Source: Hyaloscypha bicolor E (taxonomy: Eukaryota; Ascomycota; Leotiomycetes; Helotiales; Hyaloscyphaceae). From it: 64,000 nt of DNA. Positions 11,718 to 25,600 of this stretch are shown here, one piece after another. Where the stretch lies: assembly GCF_002865645.1 (NCBI RefSeq), contig NW_020194684.1, forward strand, positions 3,821,952-3,885,951, read 5' to 3'. Both the position numbers and the translations under genes were made by a program. Numbering within the stretch: position 1 is the first letter of the stretch; every line of letters begins with the position of its first letter. The notes under the pieces were generated by a model. That model searched no databases. It saw only the letters and a list, made by a program, of their open reading frames with translations, and had not been told where the DNA came from.

Positions 11718-12213
11718 CTCCTTATTCTTGGTGTATCAAGGATATGCTGATCACCCATATTTGTAGCAAAAGCTAGTATAACGTCGTCATGTTACAAGTC
11801 GTCGATATGCCTTCCTCTTTCTATTTAAAGGATTTGTCCTCATGCTCTTCTTATGGACGACCGTACAAAGAGCATACCAGTGGTTGAGAACGATATAGAC
11901 TAGTGAAATGTGATAAAGTAGATGTGAAAGGAGAAGTCACGTCGAAGCGGCGAAGCAAGCCATAGCCTTTCTCATTGTAAGGCGTTCAACATTGAATCAG
12001 TGGAGCGAAGGGACCGGAATGGGATAAAAATGGAATGGAATCAAGTCTGGAACATTTTGCAATTCAACGAAAGTATAGTGCAATAAGTTTTGGATTTAGA
12101 TACAACTTCCATTGCTAATTCAGAAATTTCTCTCGCGGTGTATACTTGTAACGGCCACGCATACAGACCTGGGCTAAAGAGATGATGCCGATGAGTAACT
12201 CCTTCTGGTATGG
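11718..12213. other. Intergenic, nothing recognised
   Basis: No open frame with a family pattern is seen on either strand. The minus frame at 12041-12289 overlaps the phosphatase relic antisense and is taken as chance. Confidence 0.5.
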
Positions 12214-12662
12214 ATGGCTCAGGAGTGGATGCAGCGCTCCTTGCATCATGGATTATGGAGCACGAACGAAAGTAAACTACGGTGGCCATGGAACGTTACC
12301 ACTAGCTCGGTTTCAATCATCGGGCGACGACCAGTGCAGAAACTCACGACGGAGGAGGTACAAGAAATGGACGAATACTTCGTGAGAGTCAGATATAATG
12401 ACCGGATCATGACGATTCCCGGATGTCGAGCGGAAGGGAAGCACCTTGATGGAGATGAAAGTCTTTGCACGCTGGTAAACTTCCCCATATACCCGAGATG
12501 CTGTCCTGCGTAGGATCTTTCACTGACATTTATATACGTAAATACTAGTCGGCATTCAAGTCCATAGTGGACAAATTTACTCCCAGAAATTGGAGACACG
12601 CGTGTAGTTCCAACTTGGGTGCTTTATTGACCACGAGAAACGATAAACCGGCCGGATATTAG
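12214..12662 (+). pseudogene. 3' relic of a histidine acid phosphatase (phosphoglycerate-mutase fold) gene
   Basis: Two exons can be read: up to 12474, then 12549-12662, separated by a 74-nt intron (gtaaac donor, ACTGAC branch, tactag acceptor) with phase 0. The joined end reads VRVRYNDR, IPGC, HLDGDESLCTL, then AFKSIVDKFTPRNW to TAG. This is the C-terminal signature of secreted fungal histidine acid phosphatases, including the cysteine and the DKFTP-W block. The catalytic RHGxRxP region and most of the enzyme are missing, and a TAA at 12196 closes the frame upstream. The frame opens at ATG 12214, but nothing suggests a functional start. It is a truncated remnant rather than a working gene. 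Confidence 0.65.
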
Positions 12663-13339
12663 TACTATTTGTATAGCGGGCGTAATACCAACGGTGGAAC
12701 GGCGCTTTATAGGGCGACGGGATGTAAGCGAGAAGAATGTAAGGGCATCAGATTATTAATACTAGATAAACGTTTTATGTCAGGATATTCGCCCTTGCGA
12801 GGAGTCAATAGGAGTCAGAGGATCCAACTAGAGAATGCTAAACGAGGAACGGGAAACAGACCAGCGAATAGAACTCAACTTACAACTTCGAGTAGTCATT
12901 TTTTGGCTGGCGTTATATGCGAGTGTCTAATTGCCGAGTGTGCATATATGGCCGAACGACTAGGGAAGAGAGGGAGGAACATGTGTAGCTACCGACCGTC
13001 TGAGGAAAAGCGAATGCATAACCAAGGCCAGGTCATCAGTGTTGCGAGACGTTCTGTTTCGTTTTGGGGCACAAAATGGTCCGGGGGGAATGATACAAGG
13101 ATAGCAAGGATGCCCAATGAACGCGCGACTTTGTTTTATAATGCATTAATTGTTTCTGGTACAGACGTTCTACCTTCCACCTCATATCTCCTTCCGATAA
13201 AGATGACAGTCTCCAACTACGGACCATTAATCCGTAATGTCCACCGATAAAACCATCACTTCCCACCACTTCCCATAACACCTCTGAAAATCTCATGCCC
13301 TTCCTATAGCTTTACAGCCAGCCTCACGTTTGCTTCCGG
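12663..13339. other. Transition zone before the AT-rich block
   Basis: A 193-codon frame (12669-13250, plus) and an antisense frame (13036-13296) are present. Neither shows a motif, and the plus frame lacks an ATG at its 5' end. I treat both as chance. Composition shifts towards AT after about 13500. Confidence 0.4.
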
Positions 13340-14173
13340 GGCCGGCCTCGCCGTCTCTTCTACTGCTGGCCACCCGAGACATCGACTTTACTAATACCCG
13401 CTCGGATGGTATAGTAGTGTGGCTGGATCGTCCTTGGGATATGGTAGGGGAGGGCTTTAGCGATTTCTTCCCACAAATAGTTATTCTCGTCCTTTATCTT
13501 GAGCAGTATTATATCCTCTTCTAATATCCATTTAATATGCTTCCGCTTCTTCTTAGGCTATAACGGTACTTGATATATCTTGGCATATGTAGTAGCGTCG
13601 TAATAGGTCGGAACCTTTACTATTGCCTTCTTGCTAGAAAAGATATCTAATGCTTTGGGATTAATTAGTAAGAGTTGTTCCAAGATCAATAGCAGTTTAA
13701 ACTCAAGATTATATGTTATATTATCCCTGATCCTAATACGCTTGAGGAAGCCTTGGAAGGGCCACTCCTAATACTCAGTAACTGGTACCGCTTCTAATAC
13801 CGCAGACGGACTCCGAGAAGTCCGTAAAGCATAGTACTGCTCGTTAATAAAGGTCGACGAATATTTGTAATTATCCTGAGACTATGCCTCGTTAATCTCA
13901 GCTCTCGTAGTCGGTAGCGGGGAGAGAGACTATCGGAGATAGAGAGGCGGAATTACGGTATGTACTAAGCGTGGCTTTTATTACTTTACAGATTATAGGT
14001 CCTTATTACTTGTATTACAGGCATTATAATTATTATTAGTATTTGTGAAATAGTGAGTATTACTAATAATCTCTATATATATGCCTTAATACCTTCGCTT
14101 CTATATTATAGGCTTGCCGTCTAGTACCGGGTCGGCTGAGGCAGAAGAGCTTTGAGAGGCTCGTAATATATGG
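13340..14173 (-). pseudogene. RIP-damaged gene with C-terminal SANT/Myb-like DNA-binding domain
   Basis: Reading the minus strand, one frame gives a continuous protein-like text broken only by TAG or TAA codons: SLSPLPTTRAEINEA near 13880-13930, EWPFQGFLKRIRI near 13730-13770, LDIFSSKKAIVKV near 13610-13655, then PKKKRKHIKW followed by a SANT-like helix set (EEDIILLKIKDE, LWEEIAKALP) at about 13420-13560. The stops sit where Gln or Trp would fit. The N-terminal side runs into the target site of element A at 14174-14178, so the gene was probably interrupted by that insertion. Such proteins with a terminal Myb-like domain are common in fungal genomes, often in many copies; the exact role is unknown. 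Confidence 0.6.
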
Positions 14174-14178
14174 CCATA

Positions 14179-14476
14179 TGTGAGGTGTTTATTAGTAGGC
14201 AATAAGACAATAGAATAAATCAGTGTATTGTGAAACCACAGTATTAAATTCAGTACAGAACTAATCTCTGTCCCTCCTGTAAGGTCCAGGGAAGCCCCCT
14301 CTAAATAGGAGGCCCCGATAACGTATATATAATTAATGATTTATAAGCCTAATACTTATGATATAAACAGTAGTTAGTTATAAAGTCAAAGGACTACCGA
14401 TCTCCCTAACTGATACCCGCAATATCCGAGGTTCGTTACATGCCCTTAAGTTACGTACGACCCTGCATATATTATA
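14179..14476 (-). repeat. 3' LTR of element A
   Basis: On the plus strand it starts TGTGAGGTGTTTATTAG and ends CATATATTATA, where the other copies keep ATTACA. It is 298 bp, the same length as the other three copies of this LTR, and is the least mutated of the four at its left end. Confidence 0.9.
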
Positions 14477-14500
14477 ACTATACCCTCCTCCTAGGATCTT
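14477..14500 (-). other. Polypurine tract of element A
   Basis: The plus strand reads a pyrimidine run (ccctcctcctagg), so the coding strand has a purine tract just upstream of the 3' LTR, which confirms the minus orientation. Confidence 0.65.
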
Positions 14501-17500
14501 ATTCCCAAGATCCATTAATCTATCCTAGTAAATATTTAATTAATTATTTATTTAATTGAGGTAAACTTCTAGTAACTTGGAAGGTAATTTTGCTAATATA
14601 ATCTAGATAATAGATATAAAAATCGTCTAATTAGATTAGGGCTAAATAAGCGAGAAGGAAGGATAATTATATTCCAGGTATAGGGGCTAGCTAGTAATCG
14701 CGATTTCGTTTAGGATCTGAGTATTCTAATTAGCTCGATTCAAAGTACTAAGGTACTATCCCACGAAATTAATACTACCTGTTAGATCTTATATTAGAAT
14801 AATCTAAATAGCTATATAGAAAGAATTTAATAAATATTCATATAAGAAATTTATATAAATATTTCTAAGGTCCTAGAGATTATTTACGGGCTCCTAGAAG
14901 TATATATTAATTAGTTATACTAATTTCCGATTAGGACTAGTACGAAAACTAGTAGTTAATCCAGGTAGTTCTCTATTTCTATAAAAGAACCTCTTTATAT
15001 TACTATATATTCTTTTTCTTTCTAATAACTATATATATAACTTTTTTTATTATTATTTTCTAGTTTCTTCTTTTATCTTTCTCTAAGTCTTCTTTAATTA
15101 TTTTTAATTAATTCTATAATATCTTCTTCTGGCTTTATTATCTGTTTATATAATAATAAATATAAAAATAACCTTATAGTTTTCTTTCCTATTACTAGTA
15201 AATATTTGAAATATTTCAAGTATTTACTTATTAATTTCTTTATTTTATATACTATAATACCTAGTAAGAAGAATTATAACTATTATAATAAGAGTTCTGA
15301 GTTTTATATATTAGTAAGTTCTTTAGCTTTAATATTTATTAAAGCTAATATAATTTCAGATTTCTTACTATTTATTAAAGGCTTACTAGTTTTAGGAAAA
15401 TACTATTATAATCTTTAAGAAATTTCTTAAAATATATCCTAAATAATATTATACTAATAAGAATAATATTATTAATTAGGTTTTCGAAAACTAGAAAAAT
15501 ACTAATAAGCTTTGGAATTCTTTTTCTTATTTTAATAAGGCAAATAATAATACTATTTGGGTTAGTATTCTAAAAATAAGTTTTTTTTAATATACTTAGA
15601 TATTTACTAATTCTTTAAAGAAATACTATAATATTTATCTTTAAGATATTAATCTTATTACTAAGCTTATTACCGAGATTACTAAGTAATTTATTACTAG
15701 TATTTTAAATACTAATAATATAATACTTATAACTATTCGGGACCTGACTTTAGAAATTCGGGCCTTTTATAAGATATATATAACTATTATAAGTTCCTTA
15801 CTTACTTCTTTTAATATTTTTAATACTAATATTATTATAGTATAACTATATTTTATTAAGAAATAAGCAGATTCCGGAAAGTATTAGCTAATTCTTTACT
15901 AAGTCCTAAATAGGGCTAGTATTTAGTATTCTTATTTTAGGAATTAGAAATTTATAAGAATTAAAGTTTATTTATTTAAGATATCTATAATTAGTTTACC
16001 TATAATAAATCTTTCTTAATCCTAAATCTTTTTCTAATAATTTAAATATAATTCTTATAAGCCTTAATAAAACCCTAAAAAATCTTTATAAATAAAAAAA
16101 CCCTAGAGAAAAAGTATTTCTATTATTATTTCGGGCCTTTTCTTAGCTATCTAGATTCTCTTTTTTTTTTAAGTAGCCTTTTTCTTAATAGTTTAGAATT
16201 CTTTTTAATTTTAAGAAATTATTAAAAGATAGTTTTAAATTTCAAGTTATAGTTTTAGTTATATAATTTTAGAAATTTCTTAAAATTTTTAAGGTTAGAG
16301 AAAGTAAATAACTAGATATTATAATCTTTAGGCTAGGCTTTTTATTTAATTAAATATTATTATTTCTTATTTCTATTATTTTATTAATAATTAATAATAA
16401 TTTCTATTTCTTATTTTTATTCTTTATTATTATTTACTAATTCCAGAAGTTCTCTAAAAAAATATAAATATAGCTTCTAATTCTTTTTTATTATATATTT
16501 TTTAAGAAAAGAAATATAGAAAATTAAATATAAATAATTATATATACTTAGTAATTCTAACTTATATACTAAATTACTAATATATTTAAGAATTCTAAAT
16601 AGATTTATAAATTTTAGCTTAAGCTTTCTTGCTTTAAATTTAATATTTTTTATTAATAATATTTTTTAGGCTTTTTTAGAATAGTATTTAGCTAACTAGT
16701 ATTTATTATAATAGGTTTTCTAATTATTTTATATATAATATTATAAATTCTCGAGCTTTTTTTTATTTTACTTTAAAGGTTTCTAGCCTCTTATATATAG
16801 CTAGTACTTTTCCTATAATTCTGTTCTTAGAATTCTATAAAAGTTAAGAATAATATTTATAATATATATAAAAAGATATATCTTATAAAATCTAATATTT
16901 TAAGTTATTATATATAAATTTTATAAAAAATAACTTCTTAAACTAGTTATTTTTTTAGATATTATAATAATATTTCAGGTAATATTTTAGGACCTAGTTT
17001 TATTTTTCTATCTAATTATTTATTTAAGAATAATAAGCTATACTTAAATACTATTTATATATTAAATAGAAATAGAAAGCAAACTAGAACTAGCTAGTAA
17101 ATACTATTTCTTAATTAGAAATAATTCTATTAGAGAAACCAAAGATTAAGAAAATATATTCTTATATAATCTTAATAAACTTTAGAAAGTTAATAATCTT
17201 ATAATATATAATATATCTTGCTATTTTAGAGTACTAATTAATAACTATAAGAATTATATTAAAATTAGAACCTCTTACTAGATTCTTATATAGTAATAGA
17301 CTTATAATAAAATCTATAAAAATCTTATTTCAGGATCTTTTAGGCTATAATAAACTACTAAGCAAATTATATAATAAATACTTTTTTATCTTAATTTTCT
17401 AGTAAATATTATATTCTTAATAATAATTATAAATATTTTCTTTTATATTTTCCTAATACTAAGATCTTCTGAGAAACTCGAGAGTCTTTTTTATTTTATA

Positions 17501-20500
17501 GTATCCTGCTATTAGGTTATTATAATAAAGCTTTATAACTTCTTAATATAAAGCGGAATTATTAAATATAATAATTCTGAAATAATATCTAAATAAGCTC
17601 GAATTATTTTTTCAGAATTATTTTCTTTTAGTATCTTTCTTACTAAGCCTTTATTTTATAATATTCTAATATTAAGAATTATTTCTTAAAGCTATCTAGA
17701 TAATATCCAGAAAGAATTTAGATAAAGAAGCTAGTACTATAGCTCTTTTAGTAGCTATATATATCTATATATAGGGAATTAGGTATTTATAACTATTTAA
17801 TTTAAAAACTCGGGAAACTAAGAAATCTTTAGTTTTATTAAATAATATAATTATAAATATTCCTATTACTTTAGCTATAATAGTAAAGCCTTTAAAGCAT
17901 TTTCTTATATCTTATTTCTTAACTAATTCTATAATTAAGGAATTTATAAGATAATTTATTTATTTGTTTTATAATAAATATTTCTTTTTAGCTATTATAA
18001 ATATAGCAAGTATTAAATAATACTTATTCTAAAGAGAAAACTCTTTAGATATTTATAAGAACCTCTAAATTATAATTATAAAAGCTCTTTTTAGCTTATT
18101 TTAAAAAGTCAGAAACTAAGTTATATTAATAAGACCTTCTTTATAATTAGGTCTTTTATTAGGTCTATTTACTAGATTTAAGGCGTCTCTATAATAAATA
18201 ATATTAAAATTATATATTATAAAATATATTATCTAATATACTTAATAGCTTTTTAAATACTTTATTTTTATGAAATATTAGAGATTATTATAGTCTATAA
18301 TAATCTCAATTATAAACCTGAATTCTTTAAAGTAATAATACTAATATTTAAAGGCTTTAATAATTATAAATAGCTTTTTATTATAAGTACTATAATTATA
18401 TTTGGTTCCGGAAAGTTTCCGAGACTAGAATATTACTAAATACTAGTATTTTTTCGGGCTATTACTAGAATTAACTTATTATAAAATAGTACTAGTAATT
18501 ATAAATTTTAATATATTAGTTTTAATATAAATCTTCTTAAAAAGATTAAAATAAACTAGAATAGATATTATAATAAAAGCTTTTAGTTACTTTATCTATT
18601 TATATAAAAGAACCGGATTTCTAGCCCTTTTCTATTTCTTTTAAGAGATTTATTAAGCTTATAATTACCGGAAAGTAATAATAAATAAACCTATAATAGA
18701 AATTAGTAAATCCAAGAAATACTTAGATATTATAAAATAATTCTAGTTCTAGCTATTTAATAATACTATAAACCTATTTAGGATTTGTATAAATATTTTT
18801 TATTTTAATAAAAAAGCCCAAAAATTCGATTTCCTTAATATTAAACTCATATTTATTAAGTTTATAAAATAGGTTATTTTTATATAGCCTAGTAAGTACC
18901 TAGTAAATATAATTATAGTATTTATTTTTATTTCGGAAATAAATAAGAATATTATCTAAATAAATAATTATGAAATAATTTAGGAGTCCTATAAATATAA
19001 TATTAATATATACTTAAAATATAGCTAGTATATTAGCTAGCCTAAAAAGTATTATAAGATATTTAAAATAGCTATAATAAGTCCTAAAAGCCGTTTTTTA
19101 CTCGTATTTTTTATAAATTCTTATTTAATAATATATATTTTTAAGATTTAGCTTTATAAAAATCTTAGCTTCTTAAAGTTAGTTAAGAGTCTCATTAATA
19201 AGAAAAAGCAAATACTAATTCTTAATTATAACTTAATTAAATTTACAATAATTAATATAAAGATATAGACTTTTATTTTTCTTAAGAATAAAAAAAATAA
19301 GTATTTTTACTAGACTTTTACTAGGCCTTATCTAATATTTATAAAGTATATCTTATAAATATAGATATAATACTTCTAGTTAGGTCTTTAATAAATTATA
19401 TAAAGGCCTATATAAAACTATACTATTTATATTAATAAACTATTTAATACTACTAAAATTAGGAAGTTCTAAAGCTTTATTAGGGTTAAAAACCTTTAAG
19501 AAATCTTTATATTTATTATTTCAGAAATAAATAGGTATTTCTAAGGCCCCTTTTTAGAAAGTATTAATTTATTATATTAAAAACTTCTATTTAGTATTAC
19601 TAGAACTATATAATAAAATAAAGGCCTAGTAATTATTATAAATATATAAAGCCTACTATTTAGGATAGTTATATTTACTTTTAGTTAAGAATAAAACTTG
19701 AGGTACTAGTTTAGGATACTAGTTAAGTTTCTTACTAAATTCTTTTAGTATTAGGATTTTAATATTATTAGGCTATATAAATATATATATTTATTATTTC
19801 TTAATATAGTTTATATATTATATAAGAATTATTTCATAAAATTTTATACTAAAGATAAGGCTATAAGAGCTAATATTCTTATATTTATAGAACTAGAGCT
19901 TAAAAGAATATATTTTATTATAATTATCTATAATAAATATCTTAAAATTATAGGCTTAATAGATTTTAAATCTATTTCTATAAAAGATTATAAATTCTTA
20001 GTTATATTTAGTTAAGATAATAAAGCCCTGGCTTTAAGCCTAATTATTATTAAAGAAGTTATAGTTTAATCTAGTATTATTAAGTCCGCTATATATTTCT
20101 AAGATATCTATTTCTAGCTATATTAATCTTACTTAAATAATTATATAAAATAATATGCTTTTTTTATTATAGCTAAAATTATTAATATTTAAGATTTGGC
20201 TTTCTCTTTTCTTTATTTCTTAGAAAAGTCTTCTCTAAAATACTTCTTTATAATAATAGTATTAATTTATTTCTATAAATACCTTAACTCTTTTATAGTT
20301 TTGGCCTTATTTAGTATATTTAAAATACTTTATACTTTCTAAAAAATATTTTTTCTATCTATAAGTTTAATAAATTATACCTAAAATAGAACTAGTACTC
20401 TATTAAGGCCTTAAAGAGGCTAAAGTATTACCTAAGAATTTCTTATATAATTTTCGGATTTTTATTTTTATTTTTAATAGCTTTATAAATTAGAATTTAC

Positions 20501-21669
20501 TAAATTAGAATTCTTAGAAATAAAATTACCTTTACTAGACTTCCCTGTCTTTACTTTCCTTAATTTGAGGTAAGTAATATATTTTGCTTTCTAAGCTTTC
20601 TTAAATTATTCAGAAATAAATACTGCCTTATTTCCTAAGAAAATAAATATAAATATCTAATAAGTCTTATAATTAGATAAAGTAATATTAAGAGTCCGGA
20701 CCTAGTTTCTCTTAGGATATAAGTTCTAGTTAATTTCGAGATTAATTATCCAAGTATATAATTTAGTAATTATCTTACTATTTTTCTAATAAAGATTTCA
20801 GAACTTCTTAAAAACGTCTTATTAACGGATTTAAGATATTTAAAGCATATTAGCTAAATAGGCCTTAAATTACTTTTAATAAACCTTATATAATAATAGG
20901 CTTTACTTTATTATAGCCTCTTAAGTATTATAAGATTCGTTCCTAAAAATACTTATAATAAAGTTAATTCTAGAAAAATATCTATTATAAATCCAAAATT
21001 AGGTCCTAAAAACTACTTCCTAAAAAGATATAAATATTCTCTATTTCTTAAGGAACTTTTCATAATATAAGTCAGGTATTTAAATCTTAAAAAGCTTTTT
21101 TTAATTCAAATATATCTTTAGAATATTATATAATAGCTTCTAATAAATGATATTAAGATTACTCTCAAAACTTATTATATAAAAAAAGAAAATAGGTTCT
21201 AACCTTATTTTAGGAAGTTCCCTAATAAGAATTACTAAAAAAGATAAAATAAATTTATAAATAGAATTTTTATAAGATATAGTAAACTATAAGATATTCC
21301 TGAGGATATTCTTATATTATTTTAATTATAAGATATATTAGTTAATTATATTTATTAATTCTTGCTTTTATTAAAGTACTTTAATATTAGTATATAATCT
21401 CTATTTTATAGCTTAGGTAATAGTAACTTAGGTATTAATCTCAATGTCTTAATTATTACCGGGATTATTTCTATTATTATTACTAGCTCTCAAAGGCTCC
21501 TAAAAGGCCCTATTAAAAGTATTAGACGAGCCTTTATTATTACTCGTATTAAGATTAATCTAGTTAACTTTCTTTATAAAAATAGCTCTAGTAAGAAATT
21601 ATATATTTTATAGATTTCGAGATATAATTACTTATTAAACTATTTTCTTTAAAAATAAAAAGATTAGCT

Positions 21670-21967
21670 TATAAGATATTTATTAGTAAATAATAAGATA
21701 ATAGAATAAATTAGTATATTATAAAACTATAGTATTAAATTTAGTATAGAACTAATCTCTATTTCTTTTATAAGATCTAGGGAAGCCTTCTTTAAATAAG
21801 AGGCCCTAATAATATATATATAATTAATAATTTATAAGCCTAATATTTATAATATAAATAGTAGTTAGTTATAAAATTAAAGAACTACTAATTTCCCTAA
21901 CTAATACCTATAATATCCGAGATTTATTATATGCCCTTAAGTTATATATAATCTTATATATATTATA
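21670..21967 (-). repeat. 5' LTR of element A
   Basis: A 298-bp copy aligning end to end with 14179-14476. Most differences are C/T or G/A, as expected if RIP mutated the two LTRs independently after insertion. Confidence 0.9.
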
Positions 21968-22359
21968 TTATATTTATATCTAATTAGAATTACTAAATAT
22001 CTAAGAAAAATATTATACTATATTTTATTTAAGAAATAAAAAAAAGACCCTATTTAAGATATATTCTATTAGTAACCTATTTCTTAAGGTTTCTAAAAAG
22101 AAATACTTATAAAGTAATTATTTATTTTTAAACTTAAGAACTAATATAGGGCTAAGTGAGATTCTTAATTAATCTTTAATAATCCAGATATTATTATTAA
22201 GACCAAATATATTAGCCAGGTATTTAAAAACTTTTTGGCCTTTATATTAGCTAAAATATATCTTATAAACTCAAATAAGTAAAGCTAAGTCTTAAGAGTT
22301 TAGTATATAAGGTATTAATATTTATATATTATTTTTATTAAGCCAAAAATCCGACTTAT
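21968..22359. other. AT-rich spacer between elements A and C
   Basis: These 392 bp join the two elements. They begin with the TTATA target duplication of A and end with CTTAT, the left target duplication of C. No coding text is recognisable, so C probably inserted into DNA that was itself repetitive or already RIP-mutated. Confidence 0.6.
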
Positions 22360-22668
22360 TATAAGGTACTTAATAATAGAATAATATATAAATAATTAAA
22401 ATAAGTAAGCTATAAAGTAATACTTATAAGTATAACTAATTCCAAAAATTAATTCTAATAAAAAACTAATTAATATCTCTTTCTAAAACTAGAAATATTT
22501 CCTTATATATTCCCTAGTACTTAGCTAAATATATAAAGCCCTTTACTTAACTAGGAAATATAAGCTAATATAATCTATATAATTCTAATTATAAGCTTTA
22601 CCTAAAATAGGAAACTAGATCTATAATATTTAATACCTATTTATATACTATTATATATATCTATTATA
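22360..22668 (-). repeat. 3' LTR of element C
   Basis: A 309-bp sequence starting TATAAGG (originally probably TGTAAGG) and ending ATTATA. It aligns along its full length with 29375-29683. Confidence 0.85.
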
Positions 22669-25600
22669 TTAATTTTCTCTCTAGACCCTTATTCCTAAAA
22701 AAACCTAAGAAAACTATAAATAGCTTTATAAATAATTTCCTAAAACTTTCCTAGCTATTAGTTTTTCTTAAAAACTTCTTATAATTGCTTTATTATTATA
22801 TTAGGTAATAAAATTAAGAATATAATTTACTAACTTTACCTAGTTAACTTATAAATTACTTTTAGTAATTTTTTTTTATAAAGGTAATATAAATATAATA
22901 TATACTATTAGATATAAAGCTTTTCTGGTTTTCTAATTAGTTTATAAATTCTAATTTAGTCTTTATTTATAAATAAATTATTACTTTATAAGTTTAAGAG
23001 CTTGGAAAAGTTAATCCGATTTTCTGATTTATTTATAAATTTCTTTTTTAGAATTTTCTAGATATTTCTAGTATAAAGCTAGTTCCGAATTCGTAATTAC
23101 TATTTAGGAAAAAGATATTATAAAAAGGCCTTTCTTTTCCTATTAACTAATCTTTCTTTTCTTTAACCTTAATATTATATCTAGCTTTTTCTTATTTTTT
23201 ATCTTTTTTCTTTAAGCCTTTTTTAAGTTTCTTTAAGTTTCTTTAAACCTTATTTAAGCTTTATTTAAATTTCTTTCTAATTTCCTTTTCTATTTCTTTA
23301 TTTATTAAGATAAATACTTCTCTTAGTATTTATTAGCCTATTATTACTTATTTAATTAATATTCCTATATCCTTAATTTACTCTTACTATTTTTAATATT
23401 TTAAGAATATTATTAAGTTTCCTGACCTTACTTATATTAAAAGTAATAATTACTTAATATATAATTATTATTATTCTAAAAATAAGAAATATAATTCTAT
23501 AAGTTATAAATTCCTTCTTTTATTTCCTATTCTAATACTATCTAAGGTTCCTTAAATATATATAATATAATTAAACTACCTTTTTTAAGCTATTAATATA
23601 TATAAGTATTTTTCTTATTTTTTATTTAAAAGAAAAAAGGCTATTACTACTTTTTTTCTATATTAAACTATATATATTTCTTATATTAAAGCTATTATTT
23701 AAGGCTAATAAATTCCCCTAATAATCCAAGAAATAGGTTAAATAATTCTTATTAGCTTAGTATAAGTATAAAGTACTTTTAATAATATAGTTAATATTCT
23801 TTAATATTAAATAAGCTTATTTCTTTCTTATTTCTTACTAATAGCTAATAGCTTTATAGGCTAATTTACTACCTGTTTCTTAAGAGAATCCTAATAAGAA
23901 TAATAATAAAGATAATAGAAAGTAATTATAAAAATAAGATATTTATAGGATATAGAAACTAGAGTTTTTAAAGTTTTTAATAATTTTTATATAGTTTTTC
24001 TAAGAATAAATATATGGTTTTTTAATAATTTTCTAATAAAAGTATTTATCTTTTATATTTCTATTTAGCTAATAGTATTATAATATTACTCTTTTCTAAA
24101 TATTCTTATAATTCTTAAGCTATATTCTTTAGATTACTTAGTAATTCCTATATATTATTTACTAGTAAATAGCTTTTCTAATAAATAAGATATTTTTTTT
24201 CTTTTCTGCTTTTTTTATAGGCTATAATAGATTCTATTTCGAATTCTTTTTTGCCCTTAATCTTAACTAGCTTTAGTTCTATTATAGTACTAGCTTGCAA
24301 GTATTATAGTTCCAAGAAAGAAATATAAAAAATATTATAGATCTAATATAATAATAGTAATTTCAAGTAATATATTTATTTATATATTCCTATAACTTCT
24401 AGAACTTTAAAGAGGCCAAGATATCTATTTACTAGCTTTATATTAGGTTATAGCTATTAAATATTCTTTATATAAAATATAACTTTATTATATATATTAA
24501 ACTTCTTATTAATATATTTCTTATTCTAGTACTTTTTCTATATATTTATTATTTTTTACTATTACTTTTCTAGTATTTCTTATTTTATTTGAATTCTTTA
24601 TATTTTTTCTTATATTACTAGTATTTCTTTTTCTGAAATATTATTCTTAATATATAATTTAATACTAGAATAGAATCCGTATAATATATAGAATAGAGAA
24701 ATTTCTATTATTAAATATATAAAATTATTATATATAAATTCTATAAAAGTAAGCTTTATTATCTAGTTATCTTACTAATAGCTATTATAATACCTTAAGT
24801 ACTATTTTAGAGTTTGGTTTAGATTCTTTATTTATCTATTAGTTTATAAATAGAATACTATATTTAGCTATTATTAAATCTTTAAATAGAAGTATAAACT
24901 TAACTAGAACTTGCTTATAAAAACAGATTCTTTATTAGAGATTATACCTATAAATATATTAAAGTTTTTAATAATATAATATATAAATAGCTTTACTAAT
25001 TCAGGAATTGAGATATCCTTAGTAATTAAAATATATTATACTATTTTCGTATATTTATTAATAATAATAAGTATAGAATTATATACTTTATTATAAAACC
25101 TAGAAGAAAATAGTCCTATAATAAAGTCTATAGTAATTTCTTATTATATCTTAGAGAAAAGAGGAAATAAACTAAGTATACTATATAGTAGATATTTCTT
25201 TATCTTAGTTTATTAATATATAGGGCAAGTTCTAATATAGTTTTTTATATTCTTTTTTATATTTTATTAGAAATACTTTTTCTAGAAAATCTCTAGTATT
25301 TTACTAGTATTAAAATACCTACTTATAGAGTTATTATAATTAGCTTATAGTAATTTTTCTTTAAGAGCCGGCTTATTTAATATATAAATAGTACCCTAAT
25401 ATCTTAATAACTCAAATATATTAAGTTCCTAAGTCTTAATAGCTCTAGTAAAGGTCTTTTTTAAGAACTATTTATATTACTAGTATTATACTAATAAATT
25501 AAGCCTTTAGTATTATAATAGTAGTTTAAGTAATATCTCTTTACTTTTTTTATATACTATTTCGGATCTAGCTATTTATATAGCTAGAATTCATAATATA

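Larger units (their letters stand above)
14179..21967 (-). mobile_element. Element A: near-complete Ty3/Gypsy retrotransposon, heavily RIP-mutated
   Basis: Two 298-bp LTRs (14179-14476 and 21670-21967) bound about 7.2 kb. The element lies on the minus strand, shown by a reverse-transcriptase box on the reverse complement near 18950-18970 reading IIIYLDNILIYF (YLDD with the second Asp as Asn), followed by a KYEFN...EIEFLGFFI block near 18800-18850. The polypurine tract sits beside the left (3') LTR. Flanking 5-bp sequences are CCATA (14174-14178) and TTATA (21968-21972), a target duplication altered only by C-to-T changes. Every reading frame is full of stops, and composition is extremely AT-rich. 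It is the same family as element B. Confidence 0.9.

Noticed and set aside
12669..13250. 193-codon open frame on the plus strand
   Set aside because: No ATG at its 5' end, no motif, an equally open antisense frame, and position at the margin of the RIP block.
15206..15418. 70-codon open frame inside element A
   Set aside because: Plus strand within a minus-strand element; AT-driven composition (Tyr, Ile, Leu, Phe, Lys).
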